Part shown: positions 44,760 to 52,627 of the stretch, piece after piece
How positions within the stretch are numbered: position 1 is the stretch's first letter
Layout of the letters: the number at the start of each line of letters is the position of its first letter
Assembly (NCBI GenBank): GCA_949283375.1
Contig: CASDSM010000031.1
Location: 38,406 to 102,405 of the forward strand
Source: an uncultured Eubacteriales bacterium
Lineage (GTDB): Bacteria > Bacillota > Clostridia > Oscillospirales > Oscillospiraceae
Direction: 5' to 3'
DNA length: 64,000 nt
Translations under genes and position numbers: made by a program
The notes under the pieces: model-generated
Seen by the model: only the letters and a program-made list of their open reading frames with translations
What the model was told of the DNA's origin: nothing
Database searches by the model: none

Positions 44760-44788
44760 ATTATACGCCTTTTGTGGGGCACTGTCAA
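44760..44788 (-). promoter_or_regulatory. Perfect consensus promoter of the acyl-CoA synthetase gene
   Basis: On the minus strand TTGACA (44788-44783), a 17-base spacer and TATAAT (44765-44760). The leader to the ATG is about 90 bases and shows no obvious riboswitch. Confidence 0.9.
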
Positions 44789-44829
44789 GGATGGTTTTCG
44801 CCGCGAACAAAATGCTTGCCGGCGGGGGC

Positions 44830-44864
44830 AAAAAAGCCCCGGGGCCAAGATGCGGCCCCGGGGC
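44830..44864 (-). terminator. Terminator of the perR-hrb-rbr-Dabb operon
   Basis: A perfect 11-bp stem GCCCCGGGGCC/GGCCCCGGGGC (44864-44854 with 44846-44836) is followed on the minus strand by T6. Confidence 0.9.
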
Positions 44865-44885
44865 ATGGCGGTCGGAAATGTGCGC

Positions 44886-45176
44886 TTACAGCAGGAAATC
44901 GACGGCGATGCTGGACTGGGCAACGGCGTGCATGTGCTTTTTCACCACGCCGCAGTGATAGGGATCGTTCTGGTACGGCTCGAGCATCTCCGGCCCGTCC
45001 AGCAGCACCTCGAGCATCACGTCGTAGGAGCGCGGGGAATGGAGAAAGTCGATGCCCACCGAGATGCCGCGCAGTATGGGCACATTGCCCTGCATGGACA
45101 ACAGGACCTCGCGCGCCTTCTCACACTCCGCCGGGCTGTTGTCATGCAGCTTGAAGCAGACGACGTGCTTCATCAT
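44886..45176 (-). CDS. Dabb-family stress-responsive A/B barrel protein
   Basis: The 96-residue protein is a Dabb (PF07876) ferredoxin-like dimer domain. It has the usual strand MKHVVCFKLHDNSPAECEKA, a central GNVPILRGISVGIDF and the late YQNDPYHCGVVKKHM, where the HxxV/Y-x-PxHxx-type signature sits. The family is linked to stress responses but most members have no assigned chemistry. It begins 35 bases after the rubrerythrin gene and is the last gene before a strong terminator, so it should be peroxide-induced with the perR operon. Confidence 0.82.
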   Translation of the reverse strand: MMKHVVCFKLHDNSPAECEKAREVLLSMQGNVPILRGISVGIDFLHSPRSYDVMLEVLLDGPEMLEPYQNDPYHCGVVKKHMHAVAQSSIAVDFLL

Positions 45177-45211
45177 GGCAGATCACCTCTCTCTTTCGTC
45201 TGCCGGGACGG

Positions 45212-45745
45212 TCAGTAGTTCTCCGCCCGGACCTCAAAATAGCTCTGCGGATGGTCGCAGACGGGGCAGATCTCCGGGGCCTTCTTGCCCACCACCAGGT
45301 GGCCGCAGTTGCGGCACTCCCACATGGTGAGGTCACCCTTCTCAAACACCTGCTGCATCTCCACATTCTTGAGCAGGGCGAGATAGCGCTCCTCATGGGC
45401 CTTCTCGATGGCGGCGACCATGCGGAACTTCTTGGCCAGGTCGTGGAAGCCCTCCTCGTCCGCCTCGTCGGCGAAGGTGGCGTACATGCTGGTCCACTCG
45501 TAGTTCTCACCCGCGGCGGCGGTCTTCAGGTTCTCCGCCGTGGAGCCGATGCCCTCCAGGGCCTTGAACCACATCTTGGCGTGCTCCTTCTCGTTGTCGG
45601 CGGTCTTCTGGAAGAGGGCGGCGATCTGCTCATAGCCCTCCTTCTTGGCGACAGAGGCGAAGTAGGTGTACTTGTTGCGCGCCTCGCTCTCGCCGGAGAA
45701 TGCGGCCCGCAGGTTCTGCTCGGTCTTACTGCCTTTCAGTTGCAT
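45212..45745 (-). CDS. rbr: Rubrerythrin
   Basis: Rubrerythrin reduces hydrogen peroxide in anaerobes with electrons from rubredoxins. The 177-residue protein has the ferritin-like diiron domain (1-135) with [25 protein letters not shown] and EKAHEERY, which supply the carboxylate and histidine iron ligands. The C-terminal rubredoxin-like domain (142-177) has [10 protein letters not shown] and CPVCDHP for the FeCys4 site. It follows the hrb gene by 51 bases with a CAGGAGG site. Being in the PerR-boxed operon, it should be derepressed by peroxide. Confidence 0.95.
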   Translation of the reverse strand: MQLKGSKTEQNLRAAFSGESEARNKYTYFASVAKKEGYEQIAALFQKTADNEKEHAKMWFKALEGIGSTAENLKTAAAGENYEWTSMYATFADEADEEGFHDLAKKFRMVAAIEKAHEERYLALLKNVEMQQVFEKGDLTMWECRNCGHLVVGKKAPEICPVCDHPQSYFEVRAENY

Positions 45746-45796
45746 GTTGTGTTACCTCCTGAATCTGGATGAATGAATGGTTGGATGGAAAGCGGA

Positions 45797-46435
45797 TCAG
45801 TAGATGGGCTCAAAGTCCTCCGCCCCGTGCTTGCAGATGGGGCAGGTGAAGTCCTTCGGGAGCTCTGCGCCCTCGTAGACGTAGCCGCAGATGCGGCAGC
45901 GCCAGCCCTTGATTTTGCGTTCGCCGCCCTCCGGCGGGGGAGAGGCGGGCTTGGGGGCCTTGGGCTTGATGTTCGCGTGGTAGTAGGCGTAGGTGACGGA
46001 GGGCGACTTGGAGAGCACGTCCGCGTCGGTGACGTCCGCCAGAAAGAGGGTGTGGGTGCCGAGGTCCATCTGCTCCACCACCCGGGCGGAGAGGAAGGCG
46101 TTGGCGTACCGCCCATCCAGACGGACCAAGCCGTTGGCGCTGCGCTCCTGGTAGGGCCAGGGGGTGATCTTGTCCACCTTGTGCCCGGACTGGAAGCCGA
46201 AGTGCTGGAAGAGGGAGAAGGGGGCCTCTGTCGAGAGAATGGAGACGTTGAACGCCCCGGTGGCGGCGATCATGTCGTGGGTCTTGTTGAGCTTGTTGAC
46301 GGCGACGGTGATGCGGTTGGGGGTGGTGGTGACCTGCTGCACGGTGTTGACGATGCATCCGTTGTCAAATCCGTCCTCGCGGGCGGTGAGGACAAACAGG
46401 CCGTAGCTGAGGTTGTAGATGGCGGTGGGATTCAT
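45797..46435 (-). CDS. hrb: Flavin reductase-rubredoxin fusion (high-molecular-weight rubredoxin)
   Basis: The 212-residue protein joins an FMN-binding flavoredoxin-like domain (1-155; LFVLTAREDGFDNGCIVNTV, ITVAVNKLNKTH, GAFNVSIL) to a C-terminal rubredoxin (about 170-212; CRICGYVYEG and CPICKHGAEDFEPI). This is the Hrb type known from Moorella and other acetogens, which passes electrons from NADH to flavodiiron proteins and rubrerythrins. It lies between perR and rbr, so it is the likely reductant of rubrerythrin. The ATG at 46435 overlaps the perR stop (ATGA). The frame is open upstream through perR in another reading and is not coding there. Confidence 0.92.
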   Translation of the reverse strand: MNPTAIYNLSYGLFVLTAREDGFDNGCIVNTVQQVTTTPNRITVAVNKLNKTHDMIAATGAFNVSILSTEAPFSLFQHFGFQSGHKVDKITPWPYQERSANGLVRLDGRYANAFLSARVVEQMDLGTHTLFLADVTDADVLSKSPSVTYAYYHANIKPKAPKPASPPPEGGERKIKGWRCRICGYVYEGAELPKDFTCPICKHGAEDFEPIY

Positions 46436-46812
46436 GTGCGTGCCTCCTTTTCCCCCTGCCGGCAGGCGGGGCAGAGATAGTGCAGGTTCAGCTCGTAGGA
46501 CGCCAGCGGCTCGCCCACCTCGGCGGAGAGCCGCCCGAGCAGGCCGGGCAGGACGACGTCGCCGATGCGTCCGCACCGGTCGCAGATCAGGTGGCCGTGC
46601 GTCCGGGTGAGCAGGTCATACCGGTCGGTCTGTCCCGCGATGGTCAGGCGGCGCAGCGCACCGTCCTGGCAGAGACGGTTGAGGTTGTTGTAGACGGTCG
46701 CCAGCGCGATGGTGGGCGCCTCCTCCCGGGCGAGCAGAAAGACCTGTTCCGCGGTGAGGTGGCCCCCGCCGCGCCGCAGACAGTCCAGAATGAGTGCCTG
46801 ATATCTGGACAT
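46432..46812 (-). CDS. perR: Fur-family peroxide regulator, PerR-like
   Basis: PerR-type Fur proteins use Fe(II) to sense peroxide by metal-catalysed histidine oxidation and release their operators. The 126-residue protein has the winged HTH (about 1-75, APTIALATVYNNLNRL) and the metal site HGHLICDRC (72-80). The structural zinc site is CxxC pairs C77/C80 and C114/C117. It heads the operon, and its promoter contains a PerR-box-like palindrome, so self-repression is expected. The ATG at 46812 follows GGAGGGG; the ATG at 46824 overlaps that site. PerR rather than Fur or Zur is inferred from the neighbouring rubrerythrin and box. Confidence 0.88.
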   Translation of the reverse strand: MSRYQALILDCLRRGGGHLTAEQVFLLAREEAPTIALATVYNNLNRLCQDGALRRLTIAGQTDRYDLLTRTHGHLICDRCGRIGDVVLPGLLGRLSAEVGEPLASYELNLHYLCPACRQGEKEART

Positions 46813-46832
46813 GGGCCCCTCCATAGCTAGAA

Positions 46833-46847
46833 TTAGAATTATTTTAC
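46833..46847. promoter_or_regulatory. PerR box
   Basis: TTAGAATTATTTTAC agrees with the PerR consensus TTATAATNATTATAA at 11 or 12 of 14 specified positions. It starts five bases downstream of the -10 element, over the transcription start, the right place for repression of perR-hrb-rbr. Confidence 0.75.
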
Positions 46848-46851
46848 TTCC

Positions 46852-46880
46852 AGTATAGCGGAGCAGAGAAGATTTGTCAA
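46852..46880 (-). promoter_or_regulatory. Promoter of the perR operon
   Basis: On the minus strand TTGACA (46880-46875), a 17-base spacer and TATACT (46857-46852). The PerR box follows directly. Confidence 0.88.
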
Positions 46881-46923
46881 GCCTTTTTTGGAATCTCCGC
46901 CCTGCATTTTTTCTCCCGCCCTC

Positions 46924-46952
46924 TTGCAATATGGCTTGCTCTGCCGCATAAT
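46924..46952 (+). promoter_or_regulatory. Promoter of the YgjP-like gene
   Basis: TTGCAA (46924-46929), a 17-base spacer and CATAAT (46947-46952) lie 30 bases before the start codon. Confidence 0.65.
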
Positions 46953-46981
46953 AATAGGAGTTATCGTGAGGAGAATGCCAG

Positions 46982-47494
46982 ATGGAGATCAAACTGATTC
47001 GTTCCCGCCGCCGCACCGCCTCCCTGGAGGTGCGGCCGGACCTGACGGTGGTGGTCCGCGCCCCGCTGGAGATGCCGGAGGCGGAGGTCCGCCGCTTTGT
47101 CCGGAGCCACTCTGACTGGCTGGAGGAGCACCTGCGCCGGATGGCGGAGCGCCGGGCGGCCCATCCGGAGCCGTCCCCGGAGCGCGCGCGGGAGCTGATC
47201 GGGCTGGCAAAAGAGATTTTGCCCGGAAAGGTCGCCCATTATGCCGCTGTGATGGGATTGTCTCCCACCGGCATCACCATCACCGGCGCGCGCACCCGCT
47301 TCGGCTCCTGCTCGCCGAAGAACCGCCTCTGCTTTTCCTGGCGGCTGATGGACTACCCGGAGGCGGCGGTGGACTACGTCGTGGTCCACGAGCTGGCCCA
47401 TATCCGCCACAAAAACCACGGTCCGGCCTTTCACGCCCTGGTGGCCTCCGTCCTGCCGGACCACCTGGAGCGCCGCGCCCTGCTGCGCCGCTGA
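46982..47494 (+). CDS. YgjP/SprT-like zinc metalloprotease (DUF45)
   Basis: The 170-residue protein belongs to the YgjP-like M48-related family (PF01863). It opens with the typical MEIKLIRSRRRTASLEVRPD strand pair and has the zinc motif HELAHIRHKNHGPAF (about 138-152) with HExxH and a distal His in NHG. FGSCSPKNRLCFSWRLMDYP precedes it, as in all family members. Cellular role is poorly known; some relatives are linked to DNA repair or restriction loci. GAGGAGA lies before the ATG. It is followed after 39 bases by pdxT. Confidence 0.9.
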   Translation: MEIKLIRSRRRTASLEVRPDLTVVVRAPLEMPEAEVRRFVRSHSDWLEEHLRRMAERRAAHPEPSPERARELIGLAKEILPGKVAHYAAVMGLSPTGITITGARTRFGSCSPKNRLCFSWRLMDYPEAAVDYVVVHELAHIRHKNHGPAFHALVASVLPDHLERRALLRR

Positions 47495-47533
47495 CGCAGG
47501 CCCCACACCCTTCCCGCGAGAGGAGCGTTTGCC

Positions 47534-48112
47534 ATGATGATCGCCGTTGTCGCCGTACAGGGTGCCGTCCGGGAGCACCAGAACCTGCTCTCCCGCCTCG
47601 GCATCGAGTCCTTCCCGCTGGAGGACGCCTCCGGCCTGGAGCGCCCCTTTGACGCGCTCATCCTCCCCGGAGGGGACAGCAAGGTGCAGAGCAAGCGGAT
47701 GCGCCAGCGCGGGCTGATGGAGCCCATCCGCGCGCGGATCAACGAGGGGATGCCGGTGCTCGGCACCTGCTCGGGGATGATCCTGCTCGCCCGCCAGCTG
47801 GAGAATGCCGACGTCCCCTATTATCTCGGGACAATGCCTATCACGGTGCGCCGCCGCCAGCTCCCCTCCTTCCAGGTGAACGGGGCGTTCGCCGCCCTGC
47901 GCAGCATCCCGATGCGCTTTATCAACGCCCCCGTCATCACGGATATGGACCCGGAGGTGGAGATCCTCTCCCTCACCCGCGGAGAGGTCACCGCCGCGCG
48001 CTGCGGCAACCAGCTCGTCACCGCCTTCCACCCGGAGATGACGGCGGACACCTCGGTGCACCACTACTTCAAGATCATGGTGGACGGCTGGCGCCGCCGC
48101 AACGAGGGATGA
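47534..48112 (+). CDS. pdxT: Pyridoxal 5'-phosphate synthase glutaminase subunit
   Basis: PdxT hydrolyses glutamine and channels ammonia to PdxS for PLP synthesis. The 192-residue class I amidotransferase has VVAVQGAVREHQNLL at the N-terminus, ILPGGDSKVQSKRM (GGES equivalent), the nucleophile elbow GTCSGMILLA (Cys about 79), RFINAPVI and the catalytic AFHPEMT with a histidine downstream. Usual family positions R and E are kept, although GGES is GGDS. pdxS is not adjacent, which is unusual because the pair is normally one operon; it may lie elsewhere. A GAGAGGAG site precedes the ATG. Confidence 0.9.
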   Translation: MMIAVVAVQGAVREHQNLLSRLGIESFPLEDASGLERPFDALILPGGDSKVQSKRMRQRGLMEPIRARINEGMPVLGTCSGMILLARQLENADVPYYLGTMPITVRRRQLPSFQVNGAFAALRSIPMRFINAPVITDMDPEVEILSLTRGEVTAARCGNQLVTAFHPEMTADTSVHHYFKIMVDGWRRRNEG

Positions 48113-48128
48113 GACGGACAAAACAGAC

Positions 48129-48169
48129 TGCCCCGCCGCTGGACTGATGTCCGGCGGCGGGGCAATTTT
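48129..48169 (+). terminator. Terminator after pdxT
   Basis: A 15-bp stem with one wobble (48129-48143 with 48150-48164) and ATTTTG afterwards. It also separates the convergent membrane-protein gene. Confidence 0.85.
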
Positions 48170-48181
48170 GCTGCGGCGGGC

Positions 48182-49897
48182 TTATGATTCGCCGATGGAG
48201 TAAATTTTGTAGACGTTGACATCTCCCTCCAGCGTGTCGACGATCTCATATTCCACCGGCGTATTCTTGCTCACGCCGATCACAGCGTACAACTTCTCGG
48301 AGGCGAAGGCCATCAGATAGACGTTGTCCTCCAGCAGGGTGGAGCGGTGGACCTCTGTCCCCAGTCCCATCCGCTCCAACTTCTGGTCATAGAGCGGACT
48401 GTAGTGGAGCCAGCCTCCCGTGGAGAGGGTGTTGAAGCTGGGATGCTCCTCCGTGCCGTACATGGACATCTGCGTGTCGCGCAGATAGATGTTCTCCGGA
48501 TGCGCGTCGGCGTAGGAGAAGTAGGACGCGCGCTGATAGGGCTCTGTCCGGCCGGCCTGCTGCCAGGTATATCCCAGTCCCGCGCCCAGCAGCAGGGCGG
48601 AGGCCAGCAGGACCGCTGCATACCCGACTCGGGGACGCGAGGCGCCGCCCGGGCGCTCCGGTGCGGACGCGCGTGGCGGAAGCAACAGGGCAAAGCCGGC
48701 CAGCGAGGCGGTCACCGTCAGGATGCGCAGCGACCGCGCCACCCGCAGCGGGTAGCGCCCCTCATAGCAGATGTAGAGCCACATGCACCCGAGACCGGCG
48801 AGCAGCAGCAGCGGGAACACCCAGTCGTGCCTTCGCCGCCGCACGGAGCAGAATATGGCGCAGCCCAGCAGGAGGAAGGGGAGGGCAATGGAGGCGGCCT
48901 GCAGCGGCCCCACATCCTCCGTGTCGCAGAGCAGATAGTGCTTCACTGTCGTCTTGAGCGTGCGCTTGAGGGTGCGCAACAGCGGCTCAGGCTCCTTCTG
49001 GGCCTCCAGCTCAGAGACGTAGTGGTAGATCTCCTCAAAGCAATCCGTCCCAAAGGAGTCGGTGAGCATATAGCGGTAACGGATGATGGCCTTGCGGTCG
49101 GCGTTGGAGAGGCCGATCGACTGATAGAACTCCTCGTGCCCATCATAGGAGGGGATGCCGCTGAAATCCTGCACATAGGAGCGCATATCGTTGTATGCCC
49201 GAAAGGCGGACCACTCCTCGCTGGAGTAGGCCAGTTTGTGAACGCCAAAGCACAGCGCCAGCCCGGCGATCCCCGCCAGGGGGATGAGCCAGCACTGCTT
49301 CTCCCGCAGCAGGCGGTCGTGGTACTTACCCAGCCAGAGGATGCCGAGCAGGAGCAGGCCGGCCAGGGAAAAATAGTCCCGGACGCAGTAGGAGAGCCAG
49401 AACAGCCCGAGCAGCGGGAGCAGCTTGGAGGGCATGCGGTCGTCCTCCCTCGTCATCAGGGCATAGGAGAGGACCACCGCGCCGGTCACATAGGCCCCGC
49501 AGGTGGTGAAGGTGAAGCGGACGATGTGTTCCATCCAGAGCAGGGCGACCACACCGGCAAAGAGCAGGGCGCAGAGCGCCCGGCGGCGCGGGAACCGCTC
49601 AAACAGGCGGCAGAGCAGGAAAGCGGAGGAGAGGACATAGATGACCAGCATCACCACCCGGTACCAGCTCACCGCGGGGCAGAGGGCGTAGAGCGAGGAG
49701 ATCAGCCAGGTGAGCGGATAGCCGATAAAGATGGCGTGCGCGTCCGGCGTGCCGGAATAGCTTCCGTTCAGGATGGAGATCATCGTCACATCGTCGTTGA
49801 TGCTGTAGTCAAATCCGTACAGGGCCAGGGCGCACAAAATCAGCGCCGCGGCTGTACCCAGGGCCAGCAGAGGGCGCTGCCAGTTTATCTTTGTCAA
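48182..49897 (-). CDS. Large polytopic membrane protein, glycosyltransferase-like
   Basis: I do not recognise a characterised family. About 571 residues contain 11-12 hydrophobic helices in the first 450 residues and a soluble C-terminal domain of about 110 residues. Near the start, DYSINDDVTMISILNGSYSG and AIFIGYPLTWL place acidic residues in the first extracellular loop, as GT-C glycosyltransferases do, which is suggestive only. Arginine- and tyrosine-rich loops follow. The likely start is TTG at 49897 with GGAGGG six bases before it. The upstream ATG at 49930 overlaps a TATAAT promoter and cannot be on the transcript. The gene stands alone between pdxT and a LysR gene. Confidence 0.75.
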   Translation of the reverse strand: MTKINWQRPLLALGTAAALILCALALYGFDYSINDDVTMISILNGSYSGTPDAHAIFIGYPLTWLISSLYALCPAVSWYRVVMLVIYVLSSAFLLCRLFERFPRRRALCALLFAGVVALLWMEHIVRFTFTTCGAYVTGAVVLSYALMTREDDRMPSKLLPLLGLFWLSYCVRDYFSLAGLLLLGILWLGKYHDRLLREKQCWLIPLAGIAGLALCFGVHKLAYSSEEWSAFRAYNDMRSYVQDFSGIPSYDGHEEFYQSIGLSNADRKAIIRYRYMLTDSFGTDCFEEIYHYVSELEAQKEPEPLLRTLKRTLKTTVKHYLLCDTEDVGPLQAASIALPFLLLGCAIFCSVRRRRHDWVFPLLLLAGLGCMWLYICYEGRYPLRVARSLRILTVTASLAGFALLLPPRASAPERPGGASRPRVGYAAVLLASALLLGAGLGYTWQQAGRTEPYQRASYFSYADAHPENIYLRDTQMSMYGTEEHPSFNTLSTGGWLHYSPLYDQKLERMGLGTEVHRSTLLEDNVYLMAFASEKLYAVIGVSKNTPVEYEIVDTLEGDVNVYKIYSIGES

Positions 49898-49928
49898 GTA
49901 AATCCCTCCAAAACTGTATGCTTTTCCC

Positions 49929-49957
49929 ATTATAACAGGGCTTTCACCCCGGTGCAA
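49929..49957 (-). promoter_or_regulatory. Promoter of the membrane-protein gene
   Basis: On the minus strand TTGCAC (49957-49952), a 17-base spacer and TATAAT (49934-49929). Its position implies translation starts downstream of 49922. Confidence 0.6.
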
Positions 49958-49991
49958 CCGCATGCGGCAAATTAAGACAGATAAAAAGCGC

Positions 49992-50876
49992 TCAGAGAAG
50001 ATGCCCGAGGACGGTCTGGGCCATCGCCTGCATCAGCTCGGAGCGGTATTTTTTCCGGTGGACCACCAGCACGAGCTGGCGGTGGAAGTCCAGCCCGTCC
50101 ACCGGCACCTCCCGCAGCGTGTCCGGGTACTGCCCGAGCGCCTCGCGCACCAGCTCCCAGGCCAGCACCGCCACCCCCTCGCCCCGGCGGGCCGCATGGA
50201 GGAGGACGGTGGTGGAGATGGACTCCCAATAAGGCCGCGCGGAGAGCCCCTCGCGCTCCATCAGCCGCTCAAACTGCTCGCGCACCCCCGCCCCCCGCTC
50301 GCGCAGGAGGAGGCGGCAGCGCGCCAGATCGCCCGCCGTCGCGGGGACGGACTGGAAGATGGGGTGCTCCGGGTGGGCCACGGCGGCGATCCGGTCGTCG
50401 TGGAAGGGGTATTGCAGATAGTCCGGCCAGCCGGTGAGCGACTCGGTGAGCGCCAGGTCGAGCTCATTGCGCTCCAGCCGGGCGAGCAGGTCGGAGGAGC
50501 GGGAGACGTAGACCTCGATCTCCGCGTCCGGATAGGCCGCCTCCACCTGGGCGAGATAGCGGTGCAGGAGGGCATAGCCCACCGTCAGATTGGCCCCCAC
50601 GCGCAGCTGACGCCGCTGGCCGGCCTGGGTGAGGGCGCGGTCGAGGTCGTCAAACTGGTCGATGAGGGAGCAGGCGCGCGGATAGAGCCGCTCTCCCTCC
50701 GGCGTGACGAGCAGGCGCTTGCCCAGCCGCTCAAACAGCGGGGTCCCGCAATGCTCCTCCAGCTCCCGGATTGCCTGGCTGACCGAGGGCTGGGTCATAA
50801 ACAGGGCCTGTGCGGCGGCGGACATGCTGCCGCGCTGATAGACGGCGCAGAAGATGCGCAGATGGCGCAGCGTCAT
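49992..50876 (-). CDS. LysR-family transcriptional regulator (CysL/CbbR-like)
   Basis: The 294-residue protein has the LysR HTH (TLRHLRIFCAVYQRGSMSAAAQAL...TQPSVSQAIRELEEHCG, about 1-58), a linker helix and a periplasmic-binding-like effector domain (88-290) of the CysB/CysL type. ATG at 50876 has AAGGAGGTG upstream; the GTG at 50885 overlaps that site. It is divergent from modA across about 120 bases, the usual arrangement for a LysR regulator and its target, so control of the molybdate operon is possible. The effector is not shown by the sequence. Confidence 0.9.
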   Translation of the reverse strand: MTLRHLRIFCAVYQRGSMSAAAQALFMTQPSVSQAIRELEEHCGTPLFERLGKRLLVTPEGERLYPRACSLIDQFDDLDRALTQAGQRRQLRVGANLTVGYALLHRYLAQVEAAYPDAEIEVYVSRSSDLLARLERNELDLALTESLTGWPDYLQYPFHDDRIAAVAHPEHPIFQSVPATAGDLARCRLLLRERGAGVREQFERLMEREGLSARPYWESISTTVLLHAARRGEGVAVLAWELVREALGQYPDTLREVPVDGLDFHRQLVLVVHRKKYRSELMQAMAQTVLGHLL

Positions 50877-50936
50877 ACGGGACACCTCCTTATAGGTAAA
50901 GCCGATGAAAACAATAGCTTAAAGATAATATTACAA

Positions 50937-50966
50937 TTGGACGGGCTCTCTGTCAAATGATAAAAT
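50937..50966 (+). promoter_or_regulatory. Promoter of modABC
   Basis: TTGGAC (50937-50942), an 18-base spacer and TAAAAT (50961-50966) lie 30 bases before modA. AT-rich sequence upstream (50905-50935) is where a LysR-type site would be expected. Confidence 0.5.
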
Positions 50967-50996
50967 AGGGCAAGTTCATTTTGGGAGGAATTTGCT

Positions 50997-51917
50997 ATGA
51001 GAAGACTGCTCGCCCTCGCGCTGGCCCTGCTGATGACCCTCGCCCTGGCCGCCTGCGGCGCTTCCGGCCAGACGGCGGAGGACACCGCGAACCCCGCGGA
51101 GGACGCCGCCGGGACTGCGCAGGACGGCGGCGCGCAGACGGAGGAGACGGACGCCGCGCCGCTTGCGGAGGCGGAGATACAGGTCTTCATCGCCGCCTCG
51201 CTGGACAACGCCGTTCAGGAGCTGGTCGCGCGCTACGCGGAGCGCCAGCCCAATGTGACCGTCACGCTCAATGCCGACAGCTCCGGCACCCTGCTCACCC
51301 AAATCAAGGAGGGCTATGAGTGCGATATCTTCTTCTCCGCCGGGGCGCGGCAGATGGATCAGCTCGAGGCGGACGGCCTGATGGTGGACGGCACCCGGAC
51401 CGACCTGCTGGGCAACGAGGTCGTGCTCATCACCTGGCAGGGCTCCGGCACCGCCGTGACCGGGATGGAAAACCTCTCGGATGCCGCCTCCCTCGCCCTG
51501 GCGGACGGCTCCGTGCCGGTGGGGCAGTATACCCGCACTATCCTGCAGAATATGGGCCTGATCGACAGCGCCCTCGCCGTGGCGGACATCACCACGGCCA
51601 GCATCTCCGACGCCCTCGGCGGGGTGGAGATCAACGAGTGCGGCAACGTCTCCCAGGTGCTCCAGGCGGTGGCGGAGGGCTCCAACGAGGTGGGGACCGT
51701 CTACTACTCCGACGCCTGCTCCGAGATGGACCGGGTGGAGATCATCGAGCACATCTCCACCGATCTCTCCGGCGAGATCGTCTATCCCGTCGCCCGGGTG
51801 GTAAACGGCGAGGCGGACGAGGCGCAGGACGCGGCGGCGGCGGATTTCCTCGCCTTCCTCCAGACAGACGAGGCGATGGAGGTCTTCACGGCCTACCAGT
51901 TCCTCGACCACCGCTGA
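50997..51917 (+). CDS. modA: Molybdate ABC transporter substrate-binding lipoprotein
   Basis: ModA captures molybdate (or tungstate) outside the cell for ModBC. The 306-residue protein has a lipobox LALAAC (C20), a low-complexity acidic/alanine linker (22-58), then the binding-protein fold. IQVFIAASLDNAVQELVARY opens it and ADSSGTLLTQIKEGYECDIFFSAG carries the anion-binding SSG. NEVVLITWQG, QYTRTILQNM and EVGTVYYSDAC follow, all as in ModA. It starts the modABC operon; modB begins one base after its stop. Confidence 0.93.
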   Translation: MRRLLALALALLMTLALAACGASGQTAEDTANPAEDAAGTAQDGGAQTEETDAAPLAEAEIQVFIAASLDNAVQELVARYAERQPNVTVTLNADSSGTLLTQIKEGYECDIFFSAGARQMDQLEADGLMVDGTRTDLLGNEVVLITWQGSGTAVTGMENLSDAASLALADGSVPVGQYTRTILQNMGLIDSALAVADITTASISDALGGVEINECGNVSQVLQAVAEGSNEVGTVYYSDACSEMDRVEIIEHISTDLSGEIVYPVARVVNGEADEAQDAAAADFLAFLQTDEAMEVFTAYQFLDHR

Positions 51918-51918
51918 G

Positions 51919-52623
51919 ATGGGCGCGGCGCTCGACTTTCTCGCCGGGCTGGACTGGTCCCCGCTGTGGATCACCCTCCAGACGGCGCTGGCGGCCACCG
52001 TTCTCAGCTTCTTTCTGGGGCTGTGGGCGGCCCGCCGGGTGATCGCCGCCGGGCCGGGGATCAAGGCGGTGCTCGACGGGCTGCTCACCCTGCCGATGGT
52101 GCTGCCGCCGACGGCGGCGGGCTTCTTTTTGCTGCTGCTCTTCTCGCTGCGGCGGCCGTTTGGCAGCTTCCTCTATGCGCAGCTCGGCATCCGGGTGGTG
52201 CAGACCTGGCTCGGCTGCGTGATCGCCGCGACGGTGATCGCCTTTCCCCTGATGTACCGCAACGCCCGCGCCGCCCTGGAGCAGGTGGACGTCAACCTGA
52301 TCTACGCCGCCCGGACGCTCGGCATGGGGGAGGCAGAGCTCTTCTGGCGGGTGGTGGTCCCGACGGCGGGGCCGGGGGTCGCCTCCGGCACGGTGCTCAC
52401 CTTCGCCCGCGCAATGGGGGAGTACGGGGCCACCTCCATGCTCGCCGGGAACATCGCCGGCAAGACGGGGACCATCTCCCAGCGCATCGCCATGGTCATC
52501 CAGAACGGGGACTACCTGACGGCGGGCGTCTGGGTGACGGTGGTCTTCGTGATCGCCTTCGGCATCATTCTGGCGATGAATCTGATCTCCGGGCACAGGA
52601 TGGCCCATGTGGAACGGTGGTGA
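51919..52623 (+). CDS. modB: Molybdate ABC transporter permease
   Basis: ModB forms the membrane channel of the importer. The 234-residue protein has about five or six transmembrane helices, begins DWSPLWITLQTALAATVLSF and carries TLPMVLPPTAAGFFLL. The EAA-type cytoplasmic loop is EQVDVNLIYAARTLGMGEAE with FWRVVVPTAGPGVASG. LTFARAMGEYGATSMLAGNI is diagnostic for ModB. It begins one base after the modA stop and ends four bases before modC, so the three are translated together. Confidence 0.95.
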   Translation: MGAALDFLAGLDWSPLWITLQTALAATVLSFFLGLWAARRVIAAGPGIKAVLDGLLTLPMVLPPTAAGFFLLLLFSLRRPFGSFLYAQLGIRVVQTWLGCVIAATVIAFPLMYRNARAALEQVDVNLIYAARTLGMGEAELFWRVVVPTAGPGVASGTVLTFARAMGEYGATSMLAGNIAGKTGTISQRIAMVIQNGDYLTAGVWVTVVFVIAFGIILAMNLISGHRMAHVERW

Positions 52624-52627
52624 GCGC

